From Haloimpatiens lingqiaonensis (lineage in GTDB: Bacteria > Bacillota > Clostridia > Clostridiales > Clostridiaceae), in contig NZ_CABDWS010000002.1 in NCBI RefSeq assembly GCF_901447495.1, positions 1-64,000 on the forward strand: a stretch of 64,000 bases of DNA. The letters are read 5' to 3'. Positions 63,713-64,000 of the stretch are shown here, one piece after another. How positions within the stretch are numbered: position 1 is the stretch's first letter; every line of letters starts with the position of its first letter. The translations under genes were made by a program, and so were the position numbers. A model generated the notes under the pieces. It was not told the origin of the DNA. It did not search any database and worked only from the letters and a program-made list of their open reading frames with translations.

Positions 63713-64000
63713 ATGTTAAGTGCAAAATTCGGGATTGAGATTGAATTTACCGGGATTACAAGGGAAAGGGCGGCTAGAGTCGCTGCAGAGTATTTGCAAG
63801 GCATTTACAGTGAAGGCGGGACATACTACGACACCAAGAAGGTAAAAACTCCAGATGGTCGAGTGTGGAAGTTTATGTACGATGGGAGCATCAACTGCCA
63901 AAGAAAAGAAGGTAGAAGAAAAGTAGCTGCAGGTAGAGATTATAGCGTTGAGCTGGTTAGTCCAATCCTAACCTACCGGGAGGACATTGAAACTTTGCAG
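63713..64000 (+). CDS. Amidoligase family protein (cut by window end)
   Basis: First 96 codons only. LSAKFGIEIEFTGITRERAARVAAEYLQG and GRDYSVELVSPILTYREDIETLQ match the N-terminal part of the amidoligase (COOH-NH2 ligase, ATP-grasp-like) family, whose members form amide links to amino acids or peptides and often pair with gamma-glutamyl cyclotransferase genes in phages. The start follows AAAAGGAGCG. The partner, if any, would be to the right. Confidence 0.8.
   Translation, partial: MLSAKFGIEIEFTGITRERAARVAAEYLQGIYSEGGTYYDTKKVKTPDGRVWKFMYDGSINCQRKEGRRKVAAGRDYSVELVSPILTYREDIETLQ

Overview
The window looks like a chromosomal segment of a low-GC, spore-former-type Clostridium (C. botulinum/C. 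sporogenes-like by gene content; this is inference, no search was run). The first ~38.7 kb are AT-rich and carry typical clostridial genes with strong AGGAGG-type ribosome binding sites and frequent TTG/GTG starts. Many starts below were moved inward to the codon that follows a ribosome binding site.

Left, core region (1-39,122): the RNase P RNA (rnpB); a membrane-anchored MutS-like ATPase; topoisomerase III; a DUF1292 protein; class-III fructose-1,6-bisphosphatase; a PTS IIC-like permease; a L25/Ctc ribosomal protein behind a textbook sigma-A promoter; a nitronate monooxygenase-type FMN enzyme; an OB-fold-like membrane protein; an AGCS sodium:amino-acid symporter; then de novo purine synthesis. 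purL stands alone. purE-C-F-M-N-H-D follow a guanine-class riboswitch (C at the specificity position) with a transcription terminator, and purD is separated from purH by a repeat-filled spacer and a run of ten G at its ribosome binding site. Next come a GlnK/GlnL-type two-component system, a second PTS IIC-like permease, a lipid-bilayer-anchored unknown protein, a small zinc-ribbon protein, a free-standing ATP-cone protein, a TauE/TSUP transporter, an LTA-synthase-type sulfatase-fold enzyme and rlmD (rumA). The spacers hold several dispersed palindromic repeat families, some nested in each other.

Boundary and cargo (about 38,700-44,600): base composition and codon use change inside the 3' third of rlmD, which fits integration of a mobile element into the rlmD 3' end. 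Just inside lies a compact module: an AbrB-like regulator, two different SPPY-type DNA methyltransferases, and, facing them, a translationally coupled three-gene operon preceded by an XRE regulator. All three operon proteins carry four-cysteine clusters, one with a ferredoxin-type CxxCxxCxxxC motif, and one has a PD-(D/E)xK-like motif. I regard this as a restriction-modification or defence system with probable Fe-S or zinc subunits. It is the best candidate here for something undescribed.

Prophage-like region (44,700-64,000, continuing beyond the window): clearly higher GC, with the gene order of a clostridial temperate phage: ImmA/IrrE peptidase with HTH; a highly structured leader; sigma-like factor; DUF2800; DUF2815 ssDNA-binding protein; family A DNA polymerase; AntA/KilAC antirepressor; DUF4406; VapE-type primase-helicase; VRR-NUC; SNF2 helicase; DUF1492/ArpU-like late regulator; HNH endonuclease; P27 terminase small subunit. 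It is followed by a cargo block: a full-length phage MetK (SAM synthetase), an unknown operator-controlled gene, a ParB-DNA methyltransferase fusion, a 'virulence'-type unknown protein, DUF4314 and a truncated-by-window amidoligase. No integrase, large terminase or structural genes are visible; they would lie to the right. MetK next to methyltransferases suggests that the element boosts SAM supply for methylation.
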